From Paludibacter sp. 47-17 (lineage in GTDB: Bacteria; Bacteroidota; Bacteroidia; Bacteroidales; Paludibacteraceae), in contig MKVT01000015.1 of NCBI GenBank assembly GCA_001898935.1, positions 1 through 64,000 on the forward strand: a stretch of DNA of 64,000 nucleotides. The letters run 5' to 3'. Below are positions 8,768 through 16,449 of this stretch, in pieces. The position numbers and the translations under genes are program-made. The notes under the pieces are model-generated. The model was given only the letters and a program-made list of their open reading frames with translations, was not told where the DNA came from and made no database searches. Within the stretch, counting starts at the first letter, position 1. Every line of letters starts with the position of its first letter.

Positions 8768-9238
8768 TCACCACGATTTGTACGGATTTTTGCGCAATTG
8801 TGCGTTATAATACTTGCGGTTTCCTGTCACTTCCGTACCCAGCCAGGCGGGAGTAGTGAAGGGGGTGTCGGCCGAAGGCAATTCAATTTCGGCGATCACG
8901 AGCCCTTCGTTATCGCCGTAAAATTCATCGATTTCGAAGATAAGTTCGCCGGCCCGTACCTCGTAACGCGTTTTGTGAACGATGCCTGGTTCGCAAAGCA
9001 GCATCAGTTCGCGGGCTTCGTGGAGGGGGATTTCGTGTTCCCATTCGTAACGCGACAAGCCTCCGTCGGCACTCGGGCCTTTGATGGTAAGGAATCCCTT
9101 GTCGTTTTTAATGCGCACGCGTACCGTGCGCCCGTTGCCGGAAGCAATATAGCCCTGCCGGATTTCCGATTGCCGGAAAGCTTCCGGTTTATAGGCGTCG
9201 GAGCGGACCAGGAATTTACGTTCGATTTCGAGCGACAT
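8768..9238 (-). CDS. CYTH domain protein (triphosphatase-like)
   Basis: A 156-residue single-domain protein. It begins with the CYTH signature EIERKFLV (ExExK), and the rest has the alternating charged strands of the triphosphate tunnel fold (RVRIKN, LTIKG, YEWEHEI, KTRYEV, FEIDEFYG, IAEIELP). Small bacterial CYTH proteins of this size hydrolyse inorganic tripolyphosphate or nucleoside triphosphates with a divalent metal; some relatives are adenylate or thiamine-triphosphate enzymes. No signal peptide. It stands alone on the minus strand, upstream of the peroxidase operon with a 115-bp gap containing the operon promoter, so it is likely a separate unit. Confidence 0.82.
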   Translation of the reverse strand: MSLEIERKFLVRSDAYKPEAFRQSEIRQGYIASGNGRTVRVRIKNDKGFLTIKGPSADGGLSRYEWEHEIPLHEARELMLLCEPGIVHKTRYEVRAGELIFEIDEFYGDNEGLVIAEIELPSADTPFTTPAWLGTEVTGNRKYYNAQLRKNPYKSW

Positions 9239-9344
9239 CTTTTTTACAGTTAGCGGATACGAAGGTAGTGAAGTTTAGCGGGTTAAATGTATAATATTTG
9301 TTAAATATTGCGAGTAGTTGATTCGATATTAGTTCGGATGTTTA

Positions 9345-9352
9345 TATCTTTG
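9345..9352 (+). promoter_or_regulatory. -7 box upstream of the SPFH gene
   Basis: TATCTTTG fits the TAnnTTTG element and lies about 75 bp before the start codon. A short inverted repeat (TGATAT at 9353-9358 with ATATCA at 9366-9371) follows at the expected transcription start and may be regulatory. The -33 element is unclear. Confidence 0.45.
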
Positions 9353-9427
9353 TGATATCAAAATAATATCATAATATTTTAAGTGATGGATTGGTTTTAT
9401 TTACTATAACTCATAAATTAGTTTTAC

Positions 9428-10408
9428 ATGAAGACAAACGAAGAAGTTTTTAAGGGCGTTAAACTGGCAGGCATTCCGATGTTGTTGTTTAACCTGGCAT
9501 TTCTGATTGGTATCGTTGTATTTCTGGTATGGCTTATCAATTCGGATATTGAGGGCCCGGGTCTGGTTGCGTTGATCATCACCGATGTGGTGTTGTTTAT
9601 CATTAATATGCTGTTTTGGGGAGGTTTTATGCAAATTGAGCCCAACGAAGCGCGTGTAATGATTTTCTTCGGGAAATACGAAGGGACCGTAAAGCAGAAC
9701 GGTTTTTTCTGGGTGAATCCGTTTTACAATAAAAGTAAACTCACGCTCCGGGCGCGTAATCTCGATGCAGAGCCTATCAAGGTAAACGACAAGAACGGTA
9801 ACCCGGTGATGATAGGGCTGGTGGTGGTCTGGCGTGTGGCCGACACTTACAAAGCGGCTTTTAATGTCGATACCGGCTCGCTCACATCGGTAACTACTGC
9901 TCCCAACGGAAGTGTGAGCATCGTGAATACCGTCGCTCACAAAATGGCAGCTTACGAAAACTTTGTGAAAGTACAGAGCGATGCGGCTTTGCGCAATGTA
10001 GCCGGGTTATATGCTTACGATCATACGGGAACCGACAGTCATGCCGAACTTACCTTGCGCAGCGGGGGCGAAGAAATAAACGACATACTTGAAAAGCAAT
10101 TGAACGAACGTCTGGCCATAGCCGGTATCGAGGTAGTGGAAGCGCGTATCAATTACCTGGCCTATGCTCCCGAGATTGCAGCCGTTATGCTGCGTCGCCA
10201 GCAGGCCGATGCCATAATTGCCGCCCGTGAAAAAATTGTCGATGGTGCGGTAGGAATGGTAAAGATGGCGCTGACCAAACTGTCGGAAGAGAACATTATT
10301 GAGCTCGACGACGATAAAAAAGCAGCGATGGTAAGCAATCTGCTGGTGGTGTTGTGTGGTGAGGAAAATGCGCAGCCGGTGCTGAATACGGGAACCTTGC
10401 ATCAATAA
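9428..10408 (+). CDS. SPFH (stomatin/prohibitin/flotillin-like) membrane protein
   Basis: A 326-residue inner-membrane protein. Two hydrophobic segments (about residues 14-37 and 45-67) are followed by the SPFH core, which starts at IEPNEARVMIFFGKYEGTVKQ and includes the strand LTLRARNLDAEPIKVND. The C-terminal half has the long helix with RRQQADAIIAAREKIVDGAVGMV typical of slipin-like proteins, which oligomerise and organise membrane domains or control proteases. The gene overlaps the next, tiny DNA-binding gene by one base (TAATG), indicating translational coupling. The specific function is unknown; a membrane-stress role is plausible but unproven. Confidence 0.82.
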   Translation: MKTNEEVFKGVKLAGIPMLLFNLAFLIGIVVFLVWLINSDIEGPGLVALIITDVVLFIINMLFWGGFMQIEPNEARVMIFFGKYEGTVKQNGFFWVNPFYNKSKLTLRARNLDAEPIKVNDKNGNPVMIGLVVVWRVADTYKAAFNVDTGSLTSVTTAPNGSVSIVNTVAHKMAAYENFVKVQSDAALRNVAGLYAYDHTGTDSHAELTLRSGGEEINDILEKQLNERLAIAGIEVVEARINYLAYAPEIAAVMLRRQQADAIIAAREKIVDGAVGMVKMALTKLSEENIIELDDDKKAAMVSNLLVVLCGEENAQPVLNTGTLHQ

Positions 10409-10578
10409 TGGCCAAAGACTCCAAAAATAAAAGTTTTGTGCTCCGTATCGATACCGATACCATGGATGCGATCGAGAAATGGGCTGCCGATGAATTTCGG
10501 AGCACCAACGGTCAGATTCTGTACCTGCTCGATCAGGCGTTGAAAAAAAGCGGGAGGAAGAAAAAGGGTAGTGACTAA
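10408..10578 (+). CDS. Arc-like ribbon-helix-helix protein
   Basis: A 56-residue ORF starting MAKDSKNKSFVLRID, where KSFVLRID is the DNA-contacting beta strand of ribbon-helix-helix repressors. Two helices follow (MDAIEKWAADEFRS and NGQILYLLDQALKKS) with a basic tail (GRKKK). This is the Arc/MetJ fold. Its start codon overlaps the stop of the SPFH gene (TAATG), so the two proteins are made together. It may autoregulate the pair, or, given the basic tail and coupling to a membrane protein, work in a complex with it. Its end overlaps the end of the convergent penicillin-binding protein gene by 4 bp. Very small, but composition, overlap and motif make it a convincing gene. Confidence 0.75.
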   Translation: MAKDSKNKSFVLRIDTDTMDAIEKWAADEFRSTNGQILYLLDQALKKSGRKKKGSD

Positions 10579-12989
10579 AAAAACACTTCCTCATCCACCA
10601 CCGGTTCTTCTTCTTCCATTTCGGGTACCGTATCCCTGGGGATATACGTCTGACATTTGTATTTCTTCGAAATCTCCTGCGAGGGGGTGGTAGGGAACCT
10701 GCCCCGGTAGTGCTTCAGACTTTCATCTTTCAGTACTTTTTCCATAAACAGGCCATAAATGGGCAGGGCAGTACGGCTGCCTTCGCCCAGCCGGCCTGTA
10801 CGGAAATGCACACTGCGGTGTTCGCCACCGACCCAGGCTCCGGCAATCAGATTTTTAGTGACTCCTACGTACCAGGCGTCGGAGTGATTCGAGGAGGTGC
10901 CGGTTTTTCCTCCAAAATCGGTGTCGTAACGGAATAAATCCCATTCCCAGAGGGCTTGCGATGTACCGCCGGGTTCGGTCATGCCACCCTTGAGCAGTTC
11001 GGTCACCAACCAGGCGGTCTCGTAGGGTATCACGCGTTTAGTGGTTTTGGCCGGAGTGTAGATCACCTTCCCGTCGCGGTCTTCGATCCGGGTTACCAAC
11101 ACCGGATCGGTGCGTTGCCCTTCGTTCACAATAGTGCCAAACGAGTTGAGGAGTTCGTACAACGACACATCCGACGAGCCCAGGCTTGTGGAAGGCATAT
11201 CCTCGAGGGGTGTTTTTATCCCTAATTTGTGGGCGTACTTTATTACTTCCGGAATCCCGATTTCTTTGGCCAGCTGTACTGCTACCGTGTTGATCGACCG
11301 TGCAAAGGCATATTTCAGGGTAACGTTGCCGCGGAAGGTCCAGTCGGCATTTTTAGGTTCCCACACCTTGGGTTCGCCTTTTTCCATGTATTCCCATTTG
11401 ACGGGCTGGTCGAACCGTTTGTCGCAGGGAGCTGCTCCGTTGTCGATAGCCGCGGTATATACGAAGAGTTTGAAAGTGGATCCCGGCTGGCGTTTCGATT
11501 GTGCCACCTTGTCGTATTGCCAGAAATCGTAATTGATATCGCCCACCCAGGCCTTTACGTGCCCGGTGGCGGGCTCCATGGCCATAAATCCCGTATGCAG
11601 AAAGTGGTTCATGTACCGGATCGAATCGAGCGTACTCAGCATCGTATCCTTGCTTATTTCTTCATAATCAAACACCTTCATTTTCCGAGCTTCGTTGAGG
11701 TAATACCATACCGAATCGTTTTCCTGTCCGAAGGTCTTCACCAGATAGGCATAATGGCGCGTTTTCCGGGCGATATTCTCCACAAAACCGGCAATTTCCT
11801 CATCGTTCTCGTCGCGCCATGGATTTTGTCCCCGCCAATGTTCGAAAAAGCGCTTCTGTAGGGTTTTCATCTGTTTTTCGACCGCTTCTTCGGCATACTG
11901 CTGCAGCCTTGTATCGAGGGTCACGTATATTTTCAGTCCGTCGTTGTAAATATCGTAGCCCGAGTTGGCTTCCCATTCCTCCAGAAAACGGGCCAGGTGC
12001 GAGCGGAAATAACGGGCTTCGCCATCCTGCGATCGTTCGACACTGTACTTCAGTTGCAAGGGCAGCTCCTTCAGCAGATCGCAATTCTCCTGCGTGATGA
12101 TTTCCTTATCGGCCAGGTTTTGGAGTACCACGTTGCGCCGTGCCAGCGATCGCTCGGGATTCAGCACCGGACTGTAAAAAGTAGTGGCCTTCAGCAGCCC
12201 TACCAGTGTGGCACTCTGCAGGTACGTGAGTTCCGAAGGGTGAACCTTGAAGTAGGTGCGGGCTGCCGTGTAAATTCCATAAGAGCCGCTCCCGAAATCG
12301 ACCGTGTTGAGGTACATGGTGAGGATTTCCTCTTTCGTGTAGAAAAGCTCGATTTTTACAGCTGTAACCCATTCCTTTGTTTTCATTATTACCAGCTTAA
12401 GCCCGGGGATCGATCCCAGGAAGCCGGTGGAATACTGGTTGCGGGTTTTGAACATATTTTTTACCAACTGCTGGGTAATCGTGCTTCCTCCGCGGGGATT
12501 GCCGGTGAGTATGTCCTTGAATGCCGCGAAAACGCCTTGCAGGTCGATTCCAAAATGCCGGTAAAAACGTTCGTCTTCGGTATAAATAAGAGCTTCGATT
12601 AGTTTGGGGGAAATTTCGTCGAACTCTACCGGGGTACGGTTTTCGGTGAAAAACTTTCCGATTTCCTCTCCGTCGGCGCTGATAATGGTGGTGACCAGAT
12701 TCTGTTCGGGGTTGCCGATGGCGTCGAGGCTGGGCGACTTACCGAACAACCAAAGGAAATTGGTGTCGACCATTATCATGTACACGATAAACATCCAGGT
12801 GAGCGTGAAACCGATATTGGCCAGTTTGCGCCGGGGCGACAAACTTTTGAAGCGTTGCATCCTGGCCTTACGCCAGCGGATAAGCCGGAGAAAAAGTCCT
12901 TTTAAAAACGAAAATGGTTTCGGGAGTACTTCCTGTAACTTCCGCGAAAGCGACTTGAAAAAAGGCAAGATGTATTTCTGCATATGCAT
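10575..12989 (-). CDS. Class A penicillin-binding protein (PBP1a-like)
   Basis: Bifunctional peptidoglycan synthase: a glycosyltransferase that polymerises lipid II and a transpeptidase that cross-links peptides in the periplasm. A basic N-terminal tail of about 55 residues precedes one membrane segment (about 58-78). The GT51 domain shows TEDERFYRHFGID with the catalytic Glu, and GGSTITQQLVKN. The transpeptidase domain shows the SxxK serine in QPGSTFKLF (near residue 504), RSINTV (SxN), and KTGTS (near residue 696). At 804 residues it is the normal size for the family. MHM at the start leaves two possible start codons two residues apart. The transcript converges on the SPFH/RHH pair with a 4-bp overlap. 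Confidence 0.92.
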   Translation of the reverse strand: MHMQKYILPFFKSLSRKLQEVLPKPFSFLKGLFLRLIRWRKARMQRFKSLSPRRKLANIGFTLTWMFIVYMIMVDTNFLWLFGKSPSLDAIGNPEQNLVTTIISADGEEIGKFFTENRTPVEFDEISPKLIEALIYTEDERFYRHFGIDLQGVFAAFKDILTGNPRGGSTITQQLVKNMFKTRNQYSTGFLGSIPGLKLVIMKTKEWVTAVKIELFYTKEEILTMYLNTVDFGSGSYGIYTAARTYFKVHPSELTYLQSATLVGLLKATTFYSPVLNPERSLARRNVVLQNLADKEIITQENCDLLKELPLQLKYSVERSQDGEARYFRSHLARFLEEWEANSGYDIYNDGLKIYVTLDTRLQQYAEEAVEKQMKTLQKRFFEHWRGQNPWRDENDEEIAGFVENIARKTRHYAYLVKTFGQENDSVWYYLNEARKMKVFDYEEISKDTMLSTLDSIRYMNHFLHTGFMAMEPATGHVKAWVGDINYDFWQYDKVAQSKRQPGSTFKLFVYTAAIDNGAAPCDKRFDQPVKWEYMEKGEPKVWEPKNADWTFRGNVTLKYAFARSINTVAVQLAKEIGIPEVIKYAHKLGIKTPLEDMPSTSLGSSDVSLYELLNSFGTIVNEGQRTDPVLVTRIEDRDGKVIYTPAKTTKRVIPYETAWLVTELLKGGMTEPGGTSQALWEWDLFRYDTDFGGKTGTSSNHSDAWYVGVTKNLIAGAWVGGEHRSVHFRTGRLGEGSRTALPIYGLFMEKVLKDESLKHYRGRFPTTPSQEISKKYKCQTYIPRDTVPEMEEEEPVVDEEVFF

Positions 12990-13226
12990 CGATTAAAATA
13001 CTGAGCAAAGGTAATGTAAATCAATAAATTTTTGCATGCTACTGCAAAAAAATGTTGTCGGTGCAGGTATATGTGGTTTTGCATCGACGGATGAAGAGGG
13101 TAGGTTAGGGGCCGGCCGGACGAAAGTGAACCGGGGCACCGGTTTGTGAGGATACGATACGCATAGTGTGATTTACGGGCAGGAGGGCTTGAGGCGCGCT
13201 TCTTTTTCGTGTTAACGAATTATTTT

Positions 13227-13234
13227 TATCTTTG
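13227..13234 (+). promoter_or_regulatory. -7 box of the DUF134 operon
   Basis: TATCTTTG fits the TAnnTTTG element, 25 bp before the start at 13260, giving a very short leader. The leader contains GCAATT (13234-13239) and AATTGC (13251-13256) as an inverted repeat that could be an operator for the DUF134 regulator. Confidence 0.5.
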
Positions 13235-13259
13235 CAATTCACTAATTCGAAATTGCACC

Positions 13260-13676
13260 ATGCCACGTCCTAAAAATTCACGAAAAATTGTATCTCCACC
13301 CCTCATGCAGGGCTTCAAACCCTTTGGAATTCCGCGCAGGGAGCTGGAAACCATCGTGATGTCGATCGACGAATACGAGGCCATCCGCTTGCTCGACTAC
13401 GAGGGATTGACACAGGAACAGGCGGCGGAGAAGATGAATGTATCGCGGCCTACCCTGACGCGGATTTACGAAAACGCCCGGAGATCGATGGCGCGGACGC
13501 TGGTGGAGGGAACGATGATGGTGATTGAAGGGGGCAATGTCGAGTTCGACCACGACTGGTACCGTTGCCGGCGCTGTCATAAACTGATCGGAGGATTGAA
13601 TAAACACGTAAAGTGCAGGCAATGCGATGGGTCGGCGAATGAGGAATTGACACCGATTTATAAACTAAAGCCGTGA
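13260..13676 (+). CDS. DUF134 (UPF0251) helix-turn-helix protein
   Basis: A 138-residue putative DNA-binding protein. The N-terminus MPRPKNSRKI and the PRREL...VMSIDEYEAIRLLDYEGLTQEQAAEKM segment are hallmarks of DUF134; the second half of that segment plus NVSRPTLTRIYENARR is a sigma-70 region-4-like helix-turn-helix. The C-terminus has CRRC and CRQC pairs that can bind a metal. The start at 13260 matches the family; the longer frame from 13209 would run through the promoter. It is the first gene of a tight operon, one base ahead of the metallo-beta-lactamase-fold gene. DUF134 genes often sit beside redox or metal genes, but no regulon is established here. Confidence 0.82.
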   Translation: MPRPKNSRKIVSPPLMQGFKPFGIPRRELETIVMSIDEYEAIRLLDYEGLTQEQAAEKMNVSRPTLTRIYENARRSMARTLVEGTMMVIEGGNVEFDHDWYRCRRCHKLIGGLNKHVKCRQCDGSANEELTPIYKLKP

Positions 13677-13677
13677 T

Positions 13678-14511
13678 ATGAAGGTTGTAATTTTAGCCGA
13701 CAATCGCACCGGACCAACCCATTTAGCTACCGAGCACGGTTTGGCGGTATACGTAGAGACCGATGCGGCGCGTTACCTGCTCGACACGGGAGCTTCGGGG
13801 CTGCTGGTTCAAAATGCTGTTCCGGCGGGCGTCGATCTTTCAACGGTCGATTGGGTGATTCTTTCGCATGGTCACAGCGATCATACCGGAGGACTGGAAG
13901 CGTTTTTTAAGATCAATGCAAAGGCTAAGGTCGTGGTGGCGCAGGACGCTTTGAATCAGCCTTTTTATTCGCGACGGAATGGATTCCGCGAAATCGGGTC
14001 GCGTGTCGATCTGAATAAATACAGGAATCGGTTTATAGTTGTGGACGATTTTGCCGAAGTGAATTTCGAAGCGCGGGTGTTTAAGGTACTGGAGCTTCCT
14101 TATTCTCAGCCGCGGGGCAACGAAACGTTGTATAAGGGTACAGCGGAATACCTCCGGCCCGACGATTTTTCGCACGAGCTGGTGACGGTAATTGGCGGGG
14201 AGCGGCTCCTGGTGTTCACGGGTTGTGCCCACAAGGGTGTATTGAATATCCTGCATGCCGTGGAGCAGCGGTTTCGCCGTCGGCCTTCGGTGGTATTGGG
14301 TGGATTTCATCTGGTGGAAAAAACGGTAGAACAGTCGTTTGAAAGCGAAGAAGAGGTGCTGGATATTGCAACCAAATTGAGAACACACTATCCCGATACC
14401 CGGTTTTTTACCGGGCATTGCACTGGCGATACGGCCTGCAGGCTGCTTGTCGCGACCATGAACGGGAATTTGCAGATTTTCGGTACCGGAAACGAATACT
14501 TATTAAATTAA
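13678..14511 (+). CDS. Metallo-beta-lactamase-fold hydrolase
   Basis: A 277-residue cytoplasmic protein of the metallo-beta-lactamase superfamily. The metal ligands are in HGHSDH (residues 64-69); the later motifs FTGCAHKG and FFTGHCTG supply further His ligands. The pattern LSHGHSDHTGG...CAHKG...GHCTG is that of the subgroup related to the archaeal 7,8-dihydropterin-6-methyl-4-(beta-D-ribofuranosyl)aminobenzene-5'-phosphate synthase, but bacterial members have no proven reaction. It starts one base after the DUF134 stop and ends 10 bp before the AIM24 gene, so all three are cotranscribed. Confidence 0.82.
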   Translation: MKVVILADNRTGPTHLATEHGLAVYVETDAARYLLDTGASGLLVQNAVPAGVDLSTVDWVILSHGHSDHTGGLEAFFKINAKAKVVVAQDALNQPFYSRRNGFREIGSRVDLNKYRNRFIVVDDFAEVNFEARVFKVLELPYSQPRGNETLYKGTAEYLRPDDFSHELVTVIGGERLLVFTGCAHKGVLNILHAVEQRFRRRPSVVLGGFHLVEKTVEQSFESEEEVLDIATKLRTHYPDTRFFTGHCTGDTACRLLVATMNGNLQIFGTGNEYLLN

Positions 14512-14521
14512 TAGAATATAT

Positions 14522-15322
14522 ATGCGTGCTCACGAAATTGATTATGCCATTTATGGCGAAGAAATGCAGTATGTCGAAATTGAACTCGATCCGCAGGAAA
14601 CGGTTATTGCCGAGTCGGGCAGTTTCATGATGATGGACAACGGAATTAAGATGGAAACCATTTTCGGTGATGGTTCGGAACGGGAGACCAGTATACTGGG
14701 TAAGATGTGGTCGGCCGGAAAGCGGGTGCTGACGGGCGAAAGTTTATTTATGACGGCTTACCAGAACCAGAATTACGCCCGGGCGAAGGTAAGTTTCGCG
14801 GCTCCTTATCCCGGTAAGATTGTTCCCATCGATCTGACGCAGTACCAGGGTAAATTTATTTGCCAGAAGGACGCGTTTTTATGTGCTGCCAAGGGAGTAT
14901 CGGTTGGTATTGAATTTACAAAGAAGATTGGCGTGGGGCTTTTCGGGGGCGAAGGATTTATTATGCAGAAGATAGAGGGCGACGGAATGGCCTTCGTACA
15001 CAGTGGCGGAACGCTGGCCCGTAAGGAGCTTCGTCCGGGCGAGGTGCTGAAGGTCGACACCGGATGTATAGTTGGTTTTACGCGCGATATCCAGTACGAT
15101 ATTGAATTTATCGGAGGCATCAAAAACACCATCTTCGGAGGCGAAGGACTCTTTTTCGCCACCCTTCGCGGACCAGGCATTGTGTATATTCAATCGCTAC
15201 CATTCAGCCGGTTGGCCGGTCGGATACTGTCGCTTGCCACCAAACCCGGCGGTTCGCGGCGCGAAGAAGGCGGCATTCTGGGCGGCCTCGGCAACTTGCT
15301 GGATGGCGATAACCGGTTTTAA
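14522..15322 (+). CDS. AIM24/TIGR00266 family protein
   Basis: A 266-residue beta-rich protein with the family's repeated pattern: ETVIAESGSFMMMD, the GESLFMTAYQN segment, KKIGVGLFGGEGFIMQKIEGDGMAFVHSGGT, and VDTGCIVGFTRDIQYDIEFIGGIKNTIFGGEGLFFATLRGPG. Its fold resembles a TRAP-like double beta-sandwich; biochemical function is unknown in bacteria, while the yeast mitochondrial relative supports cristae structure. Third gene of the DUF134 operon. Its last codons (SRREE to DGDNRF) are repeated in diverged form at 16361-16418, directly before TrhO, with a foreign gene in between (see repeats). The intact gene keeps a normal end. Confidence 0.85.
   Translation: MRAHEIDYAIYGEEMQYVEIELDPQETVIAESGSFMMMDNGIKMETIFGDGSERETSILGKMWSAGKRVLTGESLFMTAYQNQNYARAKVSFAAPYPGKIVPIDLTQYQGKFICQKDAFLCAAKGVSVGIEFTKKIGVGLFGGEGFIMQKIEGDGMAFVHSGGTLARKELRPGEVLKVDTGCIVGFTRDIQYDIEFIGGIKNTIFGGEGLFFATLRGPGIVYIQSLPFSRLAGRILSLATKPGGSRREEGGILGGLGNLLDGDNRF
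15253..15322 (+). repeat. Left copy of AIM24 3'-end direct repeat
   Basis: The last 70 bases of the AIM24 gene. They match 16361-16418 except for a 12-base difference and a few substitutions in the leucine/asparagine codons. This copy belongs to the intact gene. Confidence 0.8.
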
Positions 15323-15335
15323 AAATGCGATCATC

Positions 15336-15367
15336 CACCACCCGGAAGTATAAATTTCGGGGTGGTG
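15336..15367 (+). terminator. Hairpin after the AIM24 gene
   Basis: CACCACCC at 15336-15343 pairs with GGGTGGTG at 15360-15367; with one internal mismatch the stem extends to GAA/TTC. It starts 14 bp after the stop codon. There is no T-run, so it may stabilise the transcript end rather than terminate. Confidence 0.4.
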
Positions 15368-15481
15368 ACGATGGTTGGCACGATGTAAGTAACAATGATT
15401 AAACTATGAACGAAATTGAAAGCAAATGAGTTGCTTCAATTGCTGCGTGATGATTACAAAAAACAAATCAACCAAAACCCT

Positions 15482-16345
15482 ATGAAAAACGAAATTATAT
15501 TTTACCAACCCAATGAACTTGCTGAACGTATAGAAGTCAGGATCGAAGATGAAACTGTTTGGCTTACACAAGCGCAAATGGCTGTTTTGTTTGACCAAAC
15601 TAAGCAGAATATAAGCCTGCATATCAATAATTGTTTTAAAGAAAAGGAGTTAGATCGTATCTCAGTTGTCAAGGATTCCTTGACAACTGCTAAAGATGGG
15701 AAAAAATATAAGACTCAATACTACAGTCTGGATGTAATTATTTCAGTTGGTTACAGGGTTAAATCGAGGCAAGGCACACAGTTTCGAATTTGGGCATCTC
15801 GAATTTTAAAGGATTATCTATTGAAAGGATATGCTATCAACAACAGAATGAATCGTCTGGAGGATAATTTCGAGGTTCTAAAAAGTAAAGTTGATCAACT
15901 AGAACTACAAATCAACACCCATATTCCAACGCAGGGAATTTTCTTCGAAGGACAAATATTTGATGCTTACGTATTTGTTGCCGAACTGATTAAAAAAGCC
16001 AGGATAAACATTGTTATTATCGATAATTATGTGGATGAAAGCGTGTTGATTATGTTGGCAAAACGGGTCAGCTCAGCAAAAGCCACCATTTATACTAAGG
16101 TTATCAGCGAGCAACTTAAACTGGATTTACACAAACACAACAGCCAGTATCCTCCCATCGATATTATAACGCTTACCTGCTCCCACGATCGCTTTATGAT
16201 AATCGACCAGAAAGAATTATACCATTTAGGAGCTTCGTTGAAAGATTTGGGTAAGAAATGGTTTGCGTTTTCAAGGATGGACCAAAGCCTGGCGAAATTA
16301 ATTATTGAACAGATAAATAAAGAGCTGTCCATTGCTGACGAATGA
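15482..16345 (+). CDS. RhuM-family protein with PLD-like C-terminal domain
   Basis: About 287 residues from the ATG at 15482. Residues about 10-125 are a RhuM domain (VWLTQAQMAVLFDQTKQNISLHI, then VVKDSLTTAKDGKKYKTQYY and VKSRQGTQFRIWAS), a DNA-binding-like module found in Salmonella RhuM and in many proteins near restriction or phage-defence genes. A helical linker follows, then a C-terminal domain with FDAYVFVAELIKKARINIVIIDNYVDESVL and HDRFMIID, which resembles half of a phospholipase D HxKxxxxD site with Arg for Lys. The function is unknown; nucleic-acid binding or defence is plausible. The gene is AT-rich, lies between two copies of the AIM24 3' end, and splits an otherwise tight operon, so it was acquired. 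An earlier TTG at 15416 is possible but poor. Confidence 0.7.
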   Translation: MKNEIIFYQPNELAERIEVRIEDETVWLTQAQMAVLFDQTKQNISLHINNCFKEKELDRISVVKDSLTTAKDGKKYKTQYYSLDVIISVGYRVKSRQGTQFRIWASRILKDYLLKGYAINNRMNRLEDNFEVLKSKVDQLELQINTHIPTQGIFFEGQIFDAYVFVAELIKKARINIVIIDNYVDESVLIMLAKRVSSAKATIYTKVISEQLKLDLHKHNSQYPPIDIITLTCSHDRFMIIDQKELYHLGASLKDLGKKWFAFSRMDQSLAKLIIEQINKELSIADE

Positions 16346-16360
16346 GTGAAGATTTAAGTG

Positions 16361-16418
16361 TTCGCGGCGCGAAGAAAGTGGCCTGGGCAATTTATTAGAT
16401 GGCGATAACCGGTTTTAA
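16361..16418 (+). repeat. Right copy of AIM24 3'-end direct repeat
   Basis: Encodes SRREESGLGNLLDGDNRF and a stop in one frame. Compared with the left copy it lacks 12 bases and differs in the codons for Leu, Asn, Leu and Leu, all synonymous. It has no gene in front of it: an in-frame stop lies at 16347-16349. This is a fragment of an orthologous gene, left at the far border of the inserted RhuM segment, 31 bp before TrhO. Confidence 0.8.
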
Positions 16419-16449
16419 ACAATTTCCCGGCTTAGCTGTTTATGCACGT

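Noticed and set aside
15323-16360. Insertion sequence or transposase
   Set aside because: No transposase or integrase reading frame and no terminal inverted repeats in the insert; only the RhuM-like gene is present.
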